The notes under the pieces are model-generated. The model did no database searches. It was given only the letters and a program-made list of their open reading frames with translations, and was not told the DNA's origin. From Callaeas wilsoni (Eukaryota; Chordata; Aves; Passeriformes; Callaeidae): a DNA stretch of 64,000 bases. Positions 63,401 through 64,000 of this stretch are shown piece by piece. Position 1 is the stretch's first letter; every line of letters begins with the position of its first letter. The translations under genes were made by a program, and so were the position numbers. Location of the stretch: assembly GCA_013398955.1 (NCBI GenBank), contig VWPU01004556.1, positions 1-64,000 on the forward strand, in the 5' to 3' direction.

Positions 63401-64000
63401 ACCAATTTAAGCTTCAATAATAAATCAGCAGTGATTGTACTGGGCAAAAATCTAAAAGCTTTTATAATCCCTGGGAGCATATGGCATCCATATTTGCTCT
63501 TTCATTAGATACTTTTCTCATTGCAGCTTTTTTGAAAGTAACATGCAGAGAGGGGAAGTAAGGCAAACTTAGAGAGAGTTTTCATCTCTCCTTTTAAGAG
63601 ATAGAGGGCAGAATGTACAAACTTCTGCCACATGACAATGCATTGCCTTTAAATGGATTAATTTCAAATAGTATCTATAGAAATAAATTATCACCCTCCT
63701 TTTCAACCTAAAAGGCAGTATCAGTAATCAAAATCACTAAGAAATTGAAAAAACTCCTCAACTTGGTATATTTAATTTTTTGTCAGTTTTGAGGTTTTTG
63801 CCTATTCAGGCTCTAGACTAGATTATCTCCCAACACATGTACAAATCTCATAAATCACCTTTGAGAACTGCTGTTAAACTCTTCTCCTGCTTCTCCTCTT
63901 CCTGAATTCCTTCTTACTTCTCTCTCTTCTCTCTATGACTAATAGGTATATCTTGTTTTGTCCTTTCTTGTACTTAGTATTTATTCCCCAAATCAGTCTC

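Larger units (their letters stand above)
49216..64000 (-). other. COL8A1: Upstream region / 5' intron of COL8A1; no coding exon seen
   Basis: Because the start-codon exon begins with an acceptor at 49216, at least one untranslated COL8A1 exon must lie further right. It may be inside this 14.8 kb or beyond the window. I could not pin it down. Open frames here are short and unlike known families. Noted items are a 12-base-arm inverted repeat at 54895-54924, an (ATGC)3 run at about 55908, a CpG-rich patch at 57175-57400, and a faint old-repeat core near 52231. Otherwise A/T-rich DNA with no recognisable element. Confidence 0.6.

Overview
The window looks like vertebrate nuclear DNA, most likely from a bird. 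It has widely spaced GT-AG exons, degenerate CR1 LINE copies of the avian type, and a solo LTR whose text matches a dispersed avian endogenous retrovirus family. Two protein-coding genes can be read. They face each other. I found no bacterial genes, CRISPR array, tRNA or rRNA, and no new multi-gene system.

Layout. Bases 1-260 are a CpG-rich promoter-like block. It ends in a consensus splice donor at 142, probably the untranslated first exon of the sialyltransferase gene. A first intron of about 18.5 kb follows, with a 1.25 kb antisense CR1 copy at 15.6-16.9 kb. Ten coding exons between 18608 and 37953 on the + strand encode a Golgi alpha-2,3-sialyltransferase that I identify as ST3GAL6. All reading-frame phases close and sialyl motifs L, S, III and VS are intact. 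Its introns hold an LTR, a second antisense CR1 fragment and simple repeats. The 3' UTR probably ends at one of three AATAAA signals between 39.1 and 40.1 kb.

A gap of roughly 3.4 kb, with a T/G-rich simple repeat, separates this from the 3' end of COL8A1 on the - strand. COL8A1 (collagen alpha-1(VIII)) has two coding exons: a large one at 45207-47113 (triple helix and C1q-like NC1 domain) and a smaller one at 48900-49212 (signal peptide and NC2 domain). Everything from 49216 to 64000 lies upstream of the COL8A1 start codon. It is best read as 5' intron or upstream regulatory DNA, with one CpG-rich patch near 57.2 kb and no recognisable coding exon.

The two genes are not expected to act in one pathway. 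One makes sialylated glycans in the Golgi; the other makes a short-chain network collagen of basement membranes such as Descemet's membrane. The most interesting points are an in-frame 27-codon cassette exon in the ST3GAL6 stem and the tail-to-tail ST3GAL6/COL8A1 arrangement, which differs from the mammalian order as I recall it.
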